Shown: piece after piece, positions 25,341 to 32,478 of the stretch
Numbering within the stretch: the first letter of the stretch is position 1
Layout of the letters: each line of letters starts with the position of its first letter
Source of the DNA: RGIG2707 sp045600065
GTDB taxonomy: Bacteria > Bacillota > Clostridia > Peptostreptococcales > Anaerovoracaceae
Assembly (NCBI GenBank): GCA_045600065.1
Contig: JAZRXE010000043.1
Location: forward strand, 1 to 56,160
Length of the DNA stretch: 56,160 nt
Direction: 5' to 3'
Program-made: the position numbers and the translations under genes
Notes under the pieces: generated by a model
Told to the model about the DNA's origin: nothing
What the model saw: the letters and a program-made list of their open reading frames with translations, nothing else
Databases searched by the model: none

Positions 25341-25667
25341 CTATTTCCGGGATATCCATACCTGTTTGGTGTCCACTGTCACATAAATGCGCTTTTCGGG
25401 CAGGCCCAGGGCGGTGCTCAGGGCGTCGATCACAGCCTGGCAGTAATCCTCGGCGGTGCTGTAATCGGTGCCGGAGTTGACCAGGGTATCCACGATGGCG
25501 CAGGGCTCGCCGCTGCCTGCAAAGTACAGGTCGCACTTGTCTTCGAGCCTTACCATGGTGCGGGCTTCGGTCTTTCCGGGAATCAGGGTGATGATCTCTC
25601 CGAGCTTGGCCTTCAGGGCTTCCTTGTCTGCAATGCTGACATTGGTCTTAAGATCGATAAAAGGCAT
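25341..25667 (-). CDS. MIF-like tautomerase
   Basis: A 108-aa protein that begins MPFIDLKTNV, giving the N-terminal proline (after Met removal) that is the catalytic base of the tautomerase superfamily. The middle segment GSGEPCAIVDTLV and the end KRIYVTVDTKQVW align with macrophage migration inhibitory factor, whose equivalent region reads SSEPCAL. Length, about 110 residues, also fits MIF rather than the 60-residue 4-oxalocrotonate tautomerases. MIF homologues act as phenylpyruvate/dopachrome tautomerases in vitro. Bacterial physiological roles are unclear. AAAGGAGGC precedes the ATG. It is divergent from the MazG-like gene. Confidence 0.85.
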   Translation of the reverse strand: MPFIDLKTNVSIADKEALKAKLGEIITLIPGKTEARTMVRLEDKCDLYFAGSGEPCAIVDTLVNSGTDYSTAEDYCQAVIDALSTALGLPEKRIYVTVDTKQVWISRK

Positions 25668-25757
25668 ACTGCCTCCTTTCTGCGCAGGGCGCTGCGCAAT
25701 GAGCTGATAAACTACGTCGCAGGGACAGTTGCCGCAGGCCTTGGTGTCCTTGCGATA

Positions 25758-25786
25758 TTGTCAAATAATGTTTTGATTATTATAAT
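25758..25786 (+). promoter_or_regulatory. Promoter of the MazG-like gene
   Basis: TTGTCA (25758-25763) and TATAAT (25781-25786) are 17 bp apart, 30 bp upstream of the start codon. Confidence 0.75.
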
Positions 25787-25816
25787 TATAGCAAATTCCG
25801 TGAAAAGGGAAAGCCT

Positions 25817-26137
25817 ATGAAAAAAGAGACTCTGGAGCGCATTCGCCGCTTCAATTCCGAGCGGGACTGGGATCAGTTCCATACTCCCGCAAACCTGGCA
25901 AAGTCCATAGCCATAGAGGCCGGCGAGCTGCTGGAGTGCTTTCAGTGGAGCGACACGGATTACGATAAGGATCACCTTTGCGAAGAGCTGGCCGATGTGA
26001 TCACCTACTGCGTGGACATGGTGCAGGCGCTGGACCTGGACGTGGATGCCATAGTCAACCGCAAGATGGACCGGAACGAGGCCAAATACCCCGTGGACAA
26101 GGCCCGGGGCAGCGCAAAGAAGTATGATGAGCTGTAA
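25817..26137 (+). CDS. MazG-like nucleotide pyrophosphohydrolase
   Basis: A 106-aa all-alpha protein of the RS21-C6/MazG-like (dCTP pyrophosphatase) group. Metal-binding acidic residues are visible in IAIEAGELLECFQW and LCEELADVITYCVDM, the split ExxE...EExxD pattern. Such enzymes remove non-canonical or excess dNTPs by releasing pyrophosphate. The short length is that of the house-cleaning form. It is a single gene with its own promoter. Confidence 0.9.
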   Translation: MKKETLERIRRFNSERDWDQFHTPANLAKSIAIEAGELLECFQWSDTDYDKDHLCEELADVITYCVDMVQALDLDVDAIVNRKMDRNEAKYPVDKARGSAKKYDEL

Positions 26138-26224
26138 ATGCTGATATGGATCATCAAAAATAGATTGTTTATATTTTTGTACATGTTCTATGATATAGTA
26201 ATACTGGAATATAACCTAAAATGA

Positions 26225-26722
26225 ACCATCGATATCAAGATCGATTACATTCTGCTGTTGGTGCAGAAGTACCACGACAGCCAGTGCCGGGACAAGGAAG
26301 TGCTGATCAGCATCCGCAAGGCAGTAGATGCCTATCCCGAGCTGCGCAGCAAGAAACAGCTGATCGAGACTATTATTGCCGGATTCAATGATGTGGATGA
26401 TGACCTGACCAAAGGGCATCATTTTGTTGCAGATGCCCGCGAAAAAGATCTGGACAAGATCATAACGGACGAGGGCTTGAAGGAAGAGGAGACCCGCAAG
26501 TTTATCCATCGTTCCTTCTGCAATGGAGAGCTTAAGACCATAGGCACAGAGATCGACAGTATCCTTCCGCCTATGTCTTTGTTCAACACCAAGCGTGCAG
26601 AAAAGAAACAGATAGTCATAGACAAGCTGATCAGTCTGACGCAATCGTTATCAGGAATGAGAATTTCTACATTCATCGGAACTCCCAGTTCGGATTTGAG
26701 TGTTTTATTTTTGGTTTACTGA
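26225..26722 (+). pseudogene. Remnant of a type I restriction enzyme R subunit (HsdR C-terminus)
   Basis: The frame opens after a TGA at 26222 and reads TIDIKIDYILLLVQKYHDSQ, then ELRSKKQLIETIIAGFND and KEEETRKFIHRSF...GTEIDSILPPMS. This is the C-terminal helical region of EcoR124-type HsdR, where ELRSKK.LIE.F and LKEEET..FI are strongly conserved. The helicase and nuclease domains are missing. The final 20 residues (ISTFIGTPSSDLSVLFLVY) do not fit the family and probably come from a frameshift or junction. This is a decayed fragment with no other Hsd gene nearby. Confidence 0.85.
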
Positions 26723-26795
26723 ACCCATTTTCTTACAGGTCATGAAATATACTGAAAAATAAGGACTTTTCAGCGGAACACTCTATGCTTTTGGT

Positions 26796-26818
26796 AAAAA
26801 CACACTAAGCCGAGCACC
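26796..26818 (+). repeat. 23-bp direct repeat, left copy, flanking the GyrI-like gene
   Basis: AAAAACACAC then T AAGCCGAGCACC. The right copy at 27706-27728 differs at one base. The two copies bracket about 900 bp of AT-rich DNA with one minus-strand gene. Confidence 0.75.
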
Positions 26819-26911
26819 TGAGAAATTCTTGTATGGCAAAGGAAAAGAGAGGCCAAACTTGACCTCTCTTGCCTCACAAACAATTACTGATTGTACTAGT
26901 AAACCGATATT

Positions 26912-27544
26912 TTATTTTTTCTTAATGGGATGCCTTATTACAGTTTTCCATTTTTCTGGAGCAACTTTCCTTGCGTCTGATAAATATATTTCATGATGTA
27001 GACGAGTATCCGAAAAATCATTTTCATAGTCTATTTCAGCAATATGCCGATTCATAATTTCAACAGTATCCGGCTCATTATCAAAAGGTCCGTTGTGCAT
27101 TATTTGAACGCAAAGGCCTTCATCTATTGTAATAAACTCAGCCCCGCTACAATCAATCTTTTTCTTTTTTGTCGCCGTTTCAACAGCCCAATCAAAGTCT
27201 TTCTTTGTTATAAAGTCAGGGAGCCTGATTACCGAAATCCAATAGAATGCTGATTTATTGCTGTAATCTACTCCATCAACGCCTTCCTGCCACCAGAAGC
27301 CCTCAAGCGGAGGAACAACATAGTCAAAGAATCCCTCAATCCTATAGTCTGTCTTGTAGCTCATTTTTAGAGTGTAGGCAACTGAATATAAAACACTTAT
27401 GGCTTGCTGGTATGCTCCACCTTCTTCGTTTGGATTACCTTTGCCTCTTACTGCGATATAGTTTGCCTTAGGAACAGTCACTATTTCTGGCTTGTTCTTT
27501 GGCATATAGAATTCCTTGTATTCTTTCTTGAAATCAAAAGCCAT
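26912..27544 (-). CDS. GyrI-like small-molecule-binding protein, 210 aa
   Basis: I use the ATG at 27544 (MAFDFKKEYKEFYMPKNKP); three codons upstream another ATG exists. The protein matches stand-alone GyrI-like proteins of the COG4832 type: VPKANYIAVRGKGNPNE at the start, then two GyrI-like halves with FYWISVIRLPDFI and LCVQIMHNGPFDNEPDTVE. Members bind amphipathic or cationic drugs and include epoxide-hydrolase-like cyclopropanoid degraders; the activity of this one cannot be assigned. Its base composition is clearly more AT-rich than the core genes, and it sits between 23-bp direct repeats beside an HsdR fragment, suggesting acquisition by transfer. Confidence 0.82.
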   Translation of the reverse strand: MAFDFKKEYKEFYMPKNKPEIVTVPKANYIAVRGKGNPNEEGGAYQQAISVLYSVAYTLKMSYKTDYRIEGFFDYVVPPLEGFWWQEGVDGVDYSNKSAFYWISVIRLPDFITKKDFDWAVETATKKKKIDCSGAEFITIDEGLCVQIMHNGPFDNEPDTVEIMNRHIAEIDYENDFSDTRLHHEIYLSDARKVAPEKWKTVIRHPIKKK

Positions 27545-27942
27545 GGCACACACCTCTGTATTTCAATTATGAAGTATCTACATAGAGTAGACTCAATAAC
27601 AAATGATGAATAATCTATCAAAAAGTTTCATATGTTCTAATTCACATATTATCATATATGTCAATGCTTATTTACAAGATATCATTTTTTTCATTTGTTC
27701 TCTTGAAAAACACACGAAGCCGAGCACCGTGGAAGTGGTATGCTTATCTTGTAAACTTACTATGAACCTATCTTTATATTTGAGCAATGATTTTTAGGTA
27801 TTTTTCAGAAAATCACATGATTTTCAGTAAAAACACTCATAGACGAATTGGGACCATCGGAATTTTCAGTTGATAATTTCGCTCGTACATGCTATACTCT
27901 TTCTGTAAATGTAGTAAGTTTTTCACAGAACCTATTTTACCA
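27545..27942. other. AT-rich intergenic region
   Basis: No gene is supported. It contains the right copy of the 23-bp repeat. Confidence 0.4.
27706..27728 (+). repeat. 23-bp direct repeat, right copy
   Basis: AAAAACACAC then G AAGCCGAGCACC; one mismatch to 26796-26818. Confidence 0.75.
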
Positions 27943-27978
27943 AAAAGCCCGGAGATTTCATAGTCTTCGGGCTCTTTT
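27943..27978 (+). terminator. Intrinsic terminator hairpin
   Basis: AAAAGCCCG (27943-27951) and CGGGCTCTTTT (27968-27978) form a stem ending in a T tract. It could act in either direction. Confidence 0.65.
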
Positions 27979-27980
27979 GT

Positions 27981-28019
27981 GAAAAAAAAATACCGCCTCA
28001 ATTCGCAAAAAAGAGACGG
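27981..28019 (-). terminator. Terminator of the metNIQ operon (minus strand)
   Basis: On the minus strand CCGTCTC (28019-28013) and GAGGCGG (27999-27993) form a 7-bp stem with one G-U pair, followed by TA and nine T. Confidence 0.75.
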
Positions 28020-28125
28020 TGAGTATGATGTCTTGATATGTGGGGCCGCCGCTTAATGCGACAGCCCGTTTGGCTTTGTTTTGTAGATTATCAGGCCCTG
28101 CAAGCGTGCAGCCTCGGGCGGGCTG

Positions 28126-29073
28126 CTACTTGGGCTTGTTGGGAGACTCGTAGGAGATGATGTCGTTGATGAAGGTCTCGGGCACGGTGTAGTCGGGATC
28201 GTAGGCGAACACGGGAACGGAAGTACCGTTGTTGTATTCGATGGTGAACTCGGCTACCAGCTGGGTACAGTAGGCGTCCACAACCTTCTTGTACAGCTCG
28301 TTGTCCTTGTCCGCGGTGCGGGCCACGATGATGTTTACATAGGGGTTATCCTCGCCCTCAGCCTGGGTCTCGGTGATCAGGCCGTCTCTGGTGGGTACCA
28401 GGCCGAAGGGGACGGCATAGGTGCCGTTGACGGTGCTGGCGGCGTAGTCGTCCAGAGTGGAAGTCAGGGTGTTGGCGGCAACGGGCATGATTTCAACGTT
28501 GTAGAGATATTTGGTGATGTCCTTCAGCTCGGGGGTGAAGCCCACAGCGGGGTCAACCTCGATAAAGCCTGCGGTCTCCATCAGCTTGATGGCTCTGGAC
28601 AGGTTGGTGCCGTCGTTGGGAACGCCAAGCAGCAGGGGCTCTGCGGAGGTCTCGGCAGCAGCCTTGATCTCGTCGATGGAGCTGTACTGGTGGGAGTACA
28701 GGGTCAGAGGAGCGATGACGGTCTCGCCTATGACGCTCAGATCGTAGCCGTTGGCTTCGCAGTCGCTCTTAAGATAAGCCTTGTGCTGGAAGGAGTTGAT
28801 GTCGATCTCGCCGGAGTTGAGGGCTTCGTTGGGCAGGTTGTAGGCATCAAACTCAACAAGCTCGATCCAGATGCCTGCATTCTGCTCGTCCAGCACCTGC
28901 TGGCAGGCATTCCATGCGCCGTGACTGGATCCGCATACGCCCACCTTGACCACCTGGATCTGCTGTCCGTCGGCAGTGGTGGGAGCTTCTTCCTTCTTCT
29001 CTCCGCAGGCAGCCAGACAGCTTACAAGCAGTGCCAGTACCAGGGTCAGGGATAATAGTTTCTTGATATTCAT
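28126..29073 (-). CDS. metQ: Methionine ABC transporter substrate-binding lipoprotein
   Basis: A 315-aa NlpA/MetQ-family lipoprotein: signal MNIKKLLSLTLVLALLVSCL with lipobox LAAC, then KVGVCGSSHGAWNACQQVL. The family motif INSFQHKAYL is present at about residue 93. It captures methionine outside the cell and delivers it to MetI/MetN. CGGAGGAATATC precedes the ATG. It is the last gene of metN-metI-metQ, 157 bp after metI, and the terminator at 27981-28019 follows. Confidence 0.93.
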   Translation of the reverse strand: MNIKKLLSLTLVLALLVSCLAACGEKKEEAPTTADGQQIQVVKVGVCGSSHGAWNACQQVLDEQNAGIWIELVEFDAYNLPNEALNSGEIDINSFQHKAYLKSDCEANGYDLSVIGETVIAPLTLYSHQYSSIDEIKAAAETSAEPLLLGVPNDGTNLSRAIKLMETAGFIEVDPAVGFTPELKDITKYLYNVEIMPVAANTLTSTLDDYAASTVNGTYAVPFGLVPTRDGLITETQAEGEDNPYVNIIVARTADKDNELYKKVVDAYCTQLVAEFTIEYNNGTSVPVFAYDPDYTVPETFINDIISYESPNKPK

Positions 29074-29230
29074 GATATTCCTCCGTTTATTGATATCCGT
29101 TTATATAAGGCGACCGGCATTTGCCTGAGTACGCTTTATTTCTGTTGTTCGGCGGGCGCTCGGGAATCGTCTGAGCGTTTCTGCGCGCCTTTAGGCGCTT
29201 AAGCCGAAGCTTTTCTGCCTTCCCGCAAGC

Positions 29231-29944
29231 TTACTGCCTTGCCCTCGGGCTGAAGAGCTGCCTGTTGGTGGTGATCTTTGCCAGCCAGTTGCCCAGGGTC
29301 TGCAGGGCCGTTGTCAGAACTATCAGAAGCACAACGCAGACGTTTACAATGTCCTGATGGTTCTGGTTCTGTCCGTAGTTGATGGCAAAGCTGCCCAGAC
29401 CTCCTGCACCTACGGCACCCGCCATGGTGGTAAGGCCTATCAGGCTCACCGCGGTGATGGTGGTGACCCTGAGAAGCTCGGGCACTGCTTCGTGCAGATA
29501 GACCCTGAAGATTATGCCTAAGTTGCTGCTGCCCATGCTGCGGGCCGCCTCTATCTTGCCCGTGCTGACGTTGTGCAGCGCTGCCTCCACCTGCCTGGTG
29601 TAGAAGGGCACTGCGCCGAAGCACAGAGGCACTATTGCGCCCTTGACGCCTATGGATGTACCCACCAGCCTTCTTGTAAGGGGGATCAGGAAGATCAGCA
29701 GAATTACAAAGGGTATGGATCTGAACAGGTTGGTAAACAGGGTGATCAGTGTGTGAAGGGCCTTGTTCTGGCATATGTTTCCGCTTTCGGTGACCACCAG
29801 GGCTATGCCGCAGAGCAGTCCCAGCACGAACACTATAGCGCCTGCCATGAAGAACATCTGGTAGGTTGCCTCTATGCTCTGCATAAAACGCGCCTTATAT
29901 GCCACAAGATTGGGTGCAAAGTTGTTCAAAAAATCCCAGATCAT
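29231..29944 (-). CDS. metI: Methionine ABC transporter permease
   Basis: A 237-aa permease with five hydrophobic segments and the coupling motif EAARSMGSSNLGIIFRVYLHEAVPE, expected for the MetI family. It contains GLTTMAGAVGAGGLG after the coupling loop. The start codon overlaps the stop region of metN by one base, so translation is coupled. It forms the membrane pore for methionine import with MetN. Confidence 0.95.
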   Translation of the reverse strand: MIWDFLNNFAPNLVAYKARFMQSIEATYQMFFMAGAIVFVLGLLCGIALVVTESGNICQNKALHTLITLFTNLFRSIPFVILLIFLIPLTRRLVGTSIGVKGAIVPLCFGAVPFYTRQVEAALHNVSTGKIEAARSMGSSNLGIIFRVYLHEAVPELLRVTTITAVSLIGLTTMAGAVGAGGLGSFAINYGQNQNHQDIVNVCVVLLIVLTTALQTLGNWLAKITTNRQLFSPRARQ

Positions 29945-30996
29945 TATCTGATAACCTCCAGTCCCACATGGTTTTCGGAAAGATAGGTCATGGACCTTGC
30001 AATGTCCTCGTCCGAGCCGCTGAAGGCGCAGACCAGGCTTCCCAGGGTGCCTGCCCTGAGTATGTCGATATTGGCAAGGACTATGTTGGTGTTGACATTG
30101 AATTGGCGTGAGAGCTGAGAGATCACGGCGTCGCCCACGCTGTCCTTGTCGAAGGTGAGCTTGACCAGCTTGCCGCCTGCGGCAGCCTCCTGCAGGGACG
30201 GATCGTTGGCGATCAGAGAATCAAGCTTGCCCAGATTGGAGGTGGTAGCCACGAACTTTTTGGTGATGGGTGCCCGGGGCTTGCTGAACACCGAATAGGT
30301 GTCGCCCTCCTCCACCACGCAGCCGTTCTCCATGACGGCGACCTTGTCGGTGATGGTCTTGATGATGCTCATCTCGTGGGTGATTATCACTATAGTGATG
30401 CCCAGCTTGGCGTTCAGGTCCTTGAGCAGGGCCAGGATGGATTCTGTGGCATCCGGGTCCAGGGCGCTGGTGGCTTCGTCGGAGAGCAGCACCTTGGGGT
30501 TGTTTGCGATGGCTCTGGCGATGGCTACGCGCTGTTTCTGACCTCCGGACAGCTGGGACGGGTATACATAAGCCTTGTCGGACAGGTCAACAAGCTCCAG
30601 AAGCTCCAGGACCCTCTTGCTTATATCCTCCTTGGACATGCCGGTGTACTTGAGCGGATAGGCGATGTTGTCGAATACCGTGCTGCGGTCAAGCAGATTG
30701 AAGTGCTGGAATATCATGCCTATGCCTCTGCGGGCCTGATTCAGCTCCTTGCCTTTGAGCTCGAATCTGCCGCCCTTCAGGGTGCTGAACATGGTGGTGC
30801 CGTCTATTTCTATCTCTCCGGAATCGGGTACCTCCAGCAGATTGAGGCAGCGCACCAGGGTGGACTTGCCTGCGCCCGAGTAGCCTATAACTCCGTAGAC
30901 TTCGCCTTCGGCTATGCTCAGGCTGACATCGTTGAGTGCCTGTACATCCTGGCCCTTGAGGTGGAAGGTCTTTGAAAGGTTTTTGATCTCTATCAT
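29944..30996 (-). CDS. metN: Methionine ABC transporter ATP-binding protein
   Basis: A 350-aa ATPase with Walker A GYSGAGKST, signature LSGGQKQRVAIARA and Walker B VLLSDEATSALDP, the form typical of MetN. The C-terminal 80 residues form the NIL regulatory domain (KLVKLTFDKDSVGDAVISQL; VNTNIVLANIDILRAGTLG), which in E. coli MetN binds methionine and slows transport. AAAGGAGCTCTC precedes the ATG. It is first in the operon; the long leader upstream carries a Met-rich peptide and terminator (31014-31186). Confidence 0.96.
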   Translation of the reverse strand: MIEIKNLSKTFHLKGQDVQALNDVSLSIAEGEVYGVIGYSGAGKSTLVRCLNLLEVPDSGEIEIDGTTMFSTLKGGRFELKGKELNQARRGIGMIFQHFNLLDRSTVFDNIAYPLKYTGMSKEDISKRVLELLELVDLSDKAYVYPSQLSGGQKQRVAIARAIANNPKVLLSDEATSALDPDATESILALLKDLNAKLGITIVIITHEMSIIKTITDKVAVMENGCVVEEGDTYSVFSKPRAPITKKFVATTSNLGKLDSLIANDPSLQEAAAGGKLVKLTFDKDSVGDAVISQLSRQFNVNTNIVLANIDILRAGTLGSLVCAFSGSDEDIARSMTYLSENHVGLEVIR

Positions 30997-31013
30997 TGAG
31001 AGCTCCTTTGCTA

Positions 31014-31047
31014 AAAAAATATCCGGCGGGCGGAACGCTCACCGGAT
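31014..31047 (-). terminator. Leader terminator (attenuator) of the metNIQ operon
   Basis: On the minus strand ATCCGGTGAGCG (31047-31036) pairs with CGCCCGCCGGAT (31032-31021) around a three-base loop, with one G-U pair and one mismatch, then A and seven T (31020-31013). It ends 17 bases before the metN start codon, so it must be bypassed to express the operon. An 11-base segment inside the end of the leader ORF (31096-31086) is complementary to its left arm and loop (31041-31031) at 10 of 11 positions. Confidence 0.88.
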
Positions 31048-31081
31048 ACAGACATCAAATCATTATGGTCTTGTTGTATTT

Positions 31082-31186
31082 TTATTGAGCAGTCCGTTTT
31101 GTGTATATCAAAGAGGTGCACATGTCACGCATGACACTGCACATAGGCATGCCCATCATCTTGTTCATGCTGTCTGCTCTTTTCAT
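31082..31186 (-). CDS. Methionine-rich leader peptide, 34 aa
   Basis: An ATG-initiated 34-codon frame ending in TAA. The peptide starts MKRADSMNKMMGMPMCSVMR and holds eight methionines, seven of them after the start and six within codons 10-22. This far exceeds background. An AAAGGG lies 10 bases upstream as a weak ribosome binding site. It lies between a strong promoter and an intrinsic terminator, directly upstream of a methionine importer. The classic explanation is ribosome-mediated attenuation: stalling at Met codons when methionyl-tRNA is scarce. The peptide itself is not expected to have a function. Confidence 0.78.
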   Translation of the reverse strand: MKRADSMNKMMGMPMCSVMRDMCTSLIYTKRTAQ

Positions 31187-31217
31187 TGCAAAACTGCCCT
31201 TTCTCAAAGTTGGTAAT

Positions 31218-31247
31218 ATATTAAACGGACTAAGGGTGGCTTGTCAA
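31218..31247 (-). promoter_or_regulatory. Promoter of the metNIQ leader
   Basis: On the minus strand TTGACA (31247-31242) and TAATAT (31223-31218) are 18 bp apart. Transcription would start about 25 bases before the leader ATG. Confidence 0.8.
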
Positions 31248-31386
31248 CTGCCTTTCGGATAATTTTTTGCTCAGTTACGGGCTTTTATGCGCACGATATG
31301 CGGATTTGAGTCTGTTATGCATAAATATACTATACCGAACGGGGACTTTGCCGAAAAATATGCTGTTTGAAACAGTGAGGACAGTG

Positions 31387-31410
31387 AGGGCAGAGAACCG
31401 TCCCCTGTCT
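31387..31410. repeat. Dispersed palindromic repeat (AGAACCGTCCCC family), copy 2
   Basis: The core AGAACCGTCCCC is preceded by GACAGTGAGGGC and followed by TGTCTC, giving an imperfect GACA...TGTC dyad. It is the most degenerate copy in the window. Confidence 0.6.
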
Positions 31411-31472
31411 CCCCTTGAAGACTGTCGGCCTTATATGATAAATTGAATATATGTCCGAAACCGGAGGAAAGC

Positions 31473-32045
31473 ATGCAGAAAGTGGTGAGAAAGATCAGAA
31501 TTATCCTTATTGCGGCTGCGGTATTTGCCGCCGCGGGTTTTGCGTACATTCAATACAGCGCTAAATATAAGCTTCTGGACGGCCCCGGCTCTGTGTATCA
31601 GTGGACTGATTACGAGCTGTATACGGAATGGGTGGAGGTGGGGCCTGATACCGACGACCCCGCAAGGCTGAAATTCAGCAAGGACAGCTTTACCCTGAGC
31701 GCCTACGGCGAAACCCGTAAATACAAGTATTCCCTGCCCGATGGCATAGATGTCACAGGCAAGCCCGAGGGTAATGTCTACATAGAATTCGGAGGCTGTA
31801 TGCTGTTTGAACGCCTGATCTTCCACGAGGATGGAGATCTTGAAGACAGCATTCCCGTGCTCAGCGGAACCGTTTTCGAGTACGACGGCAGGGGAGAGAT
31901 AATCTCTTACGAGTTTGTGCGCAAGGCGGATCTGGACAAGGTTCCTGAGGATTTCCGATCGTCTTTGCGCGAGGTAAGGAATGACAGAACGCCTGTGCCC
32001 ACATTTGTGACTCTGACCCCGGATGACAGCGTCAATGAAGAATAG
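31473..32045 (+). CDS. Hypothetical membrane-anchored protein, 190 aa
   Basis: The ATG at 31473 follows CGGAGGAAAGC. Residues 8-26 form one transmembrane or signal-anchor helix (IILIAAAVFAAAGFAYI). The rest is a soluble, probably extracellular, acidic domain with several beta-strand-like stretches (NVYIEFGGCMLFERLIF; SGTVFEYDGRGEIISYEFV). No known family is recognised. A terminator follows. Confidence 0.65.
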   Translation: MQKVVRKIRIILIAAAVFAAAGFAYIQYSAKYKLLDGPGSVYQWTDYELYTEWVEVGPDTDDPARLKFSKDSFTLSAYGETRKYKYSLPDGIDVTGKPEGNVYIEFGGCMLFERLIFHEDGDLEDSIPVLSGTVFEYDGRGEIISYEFVRKADLDKVPEDFRSSLREVRNDRTPVPTFVTLTPDDSVNEE

Positions 32046-32060
32046 GATTAAAAAAGGGCA

Positions 32061-32100
32061 TGTGAAAAATGAGTTTTCGCTTTTCACACGCTCTCTTTTT
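32061..32100 (+). terminator. Intrinsic terminator after the 31473-32045 gene
   Basis: TGTGAAAA (32061-32068) pairs with TTTTCACA (32081-32088), followed by CGCTCTCTTTTT. The 32101-32279 stretch after it holds no gene. Confidence 0.7.
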
Positions 32101-32279
32101 GTAGCTGAAAGATGCTTGCCTTTTGTACCATCGGTCATTTTTCAGGATTCCTATGTACTGTCGAAAGTCAGCACCGGATCACAAATGTCCAGAAAATCTG
32201 AAACAAACAGTGGCATTATTGCCTGTTTTGATTAAAAATCTAAAGAAGTTGAAATTGTTTTCACACACTAATATTAACA

Positions 32280-32354
32280 CAAAAGAAGGACCTTGAGCTC
32301 ATTGAACTCTTGGTCCTCTTTTGTTTTTAAGGGCTGCTTTTTTCACAGCCCCTT
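32280..32354 (+). repeat. 75-bp direct repeat, left border of the ATPase/CRISPR islet
   Basis: This copy matches 35722-35796 at 72 of 75 positions. It contains two consecutive hairpins: AAAAGAAGGACC...GGTCCTCTTTT and GGGCTG...CAGCCC, both terminator-like. The pair brackets 3.4 kb of AT-rich DNA with two ATPase genes and a CRISPR array. They could be element ends, an integration duplication or duplicated terminators; I cannot tell which. Confidence 0.85.
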
Positions 32355-32379
32355 ACAGAGCAATAGGCGTTCGCTATTA

Positions 32380-32466
32380 TTGACAAAAAGTTATAAAAGG
32401 TTATAAAATGCTTTTGAGGTTATAAAGAGTTATAAAACATATTGAAAGTTATAAAAGGTTATAAAA
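32380..32466 (+). promoter_or_regulatory. Promoter overlapped by six phased GTTATAAA repeats (ATPase 1)
   Basis: TTGACA (32380-32385) and TATAAA (32402-32407) are 16 bp apart. GTTATAAA occurs six times, starting at 32390, 32400, 32419, 32429, 32448 and 32458. Spacing is 10-19-10-19-10, so there are three pairs with a 29-bp period, all on one helical face. The -10 lies inside the second unit and the last unit ends next to the AGGGAGG ribosome binding site. The array is therefore likely an operator for co-operative binding, probably by the ATPase itself, which has a winged-helix-like C-terminus. Confidence 0.85.
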
Positions 32467-32478
32467 AGGGAGGATAAA

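Noticed and set aside
30997..31250. SAM riboswitch or T-box upstream of metN
   Set aside because: Neither the SAM-I core nor the T-box AGGGTGG..ACCGCG sequence is visible on the minus strand; AAGGGTGGC at 31233 lies on the plus strand, upstream of the -10. The Met-rich leader explains the terminator better.
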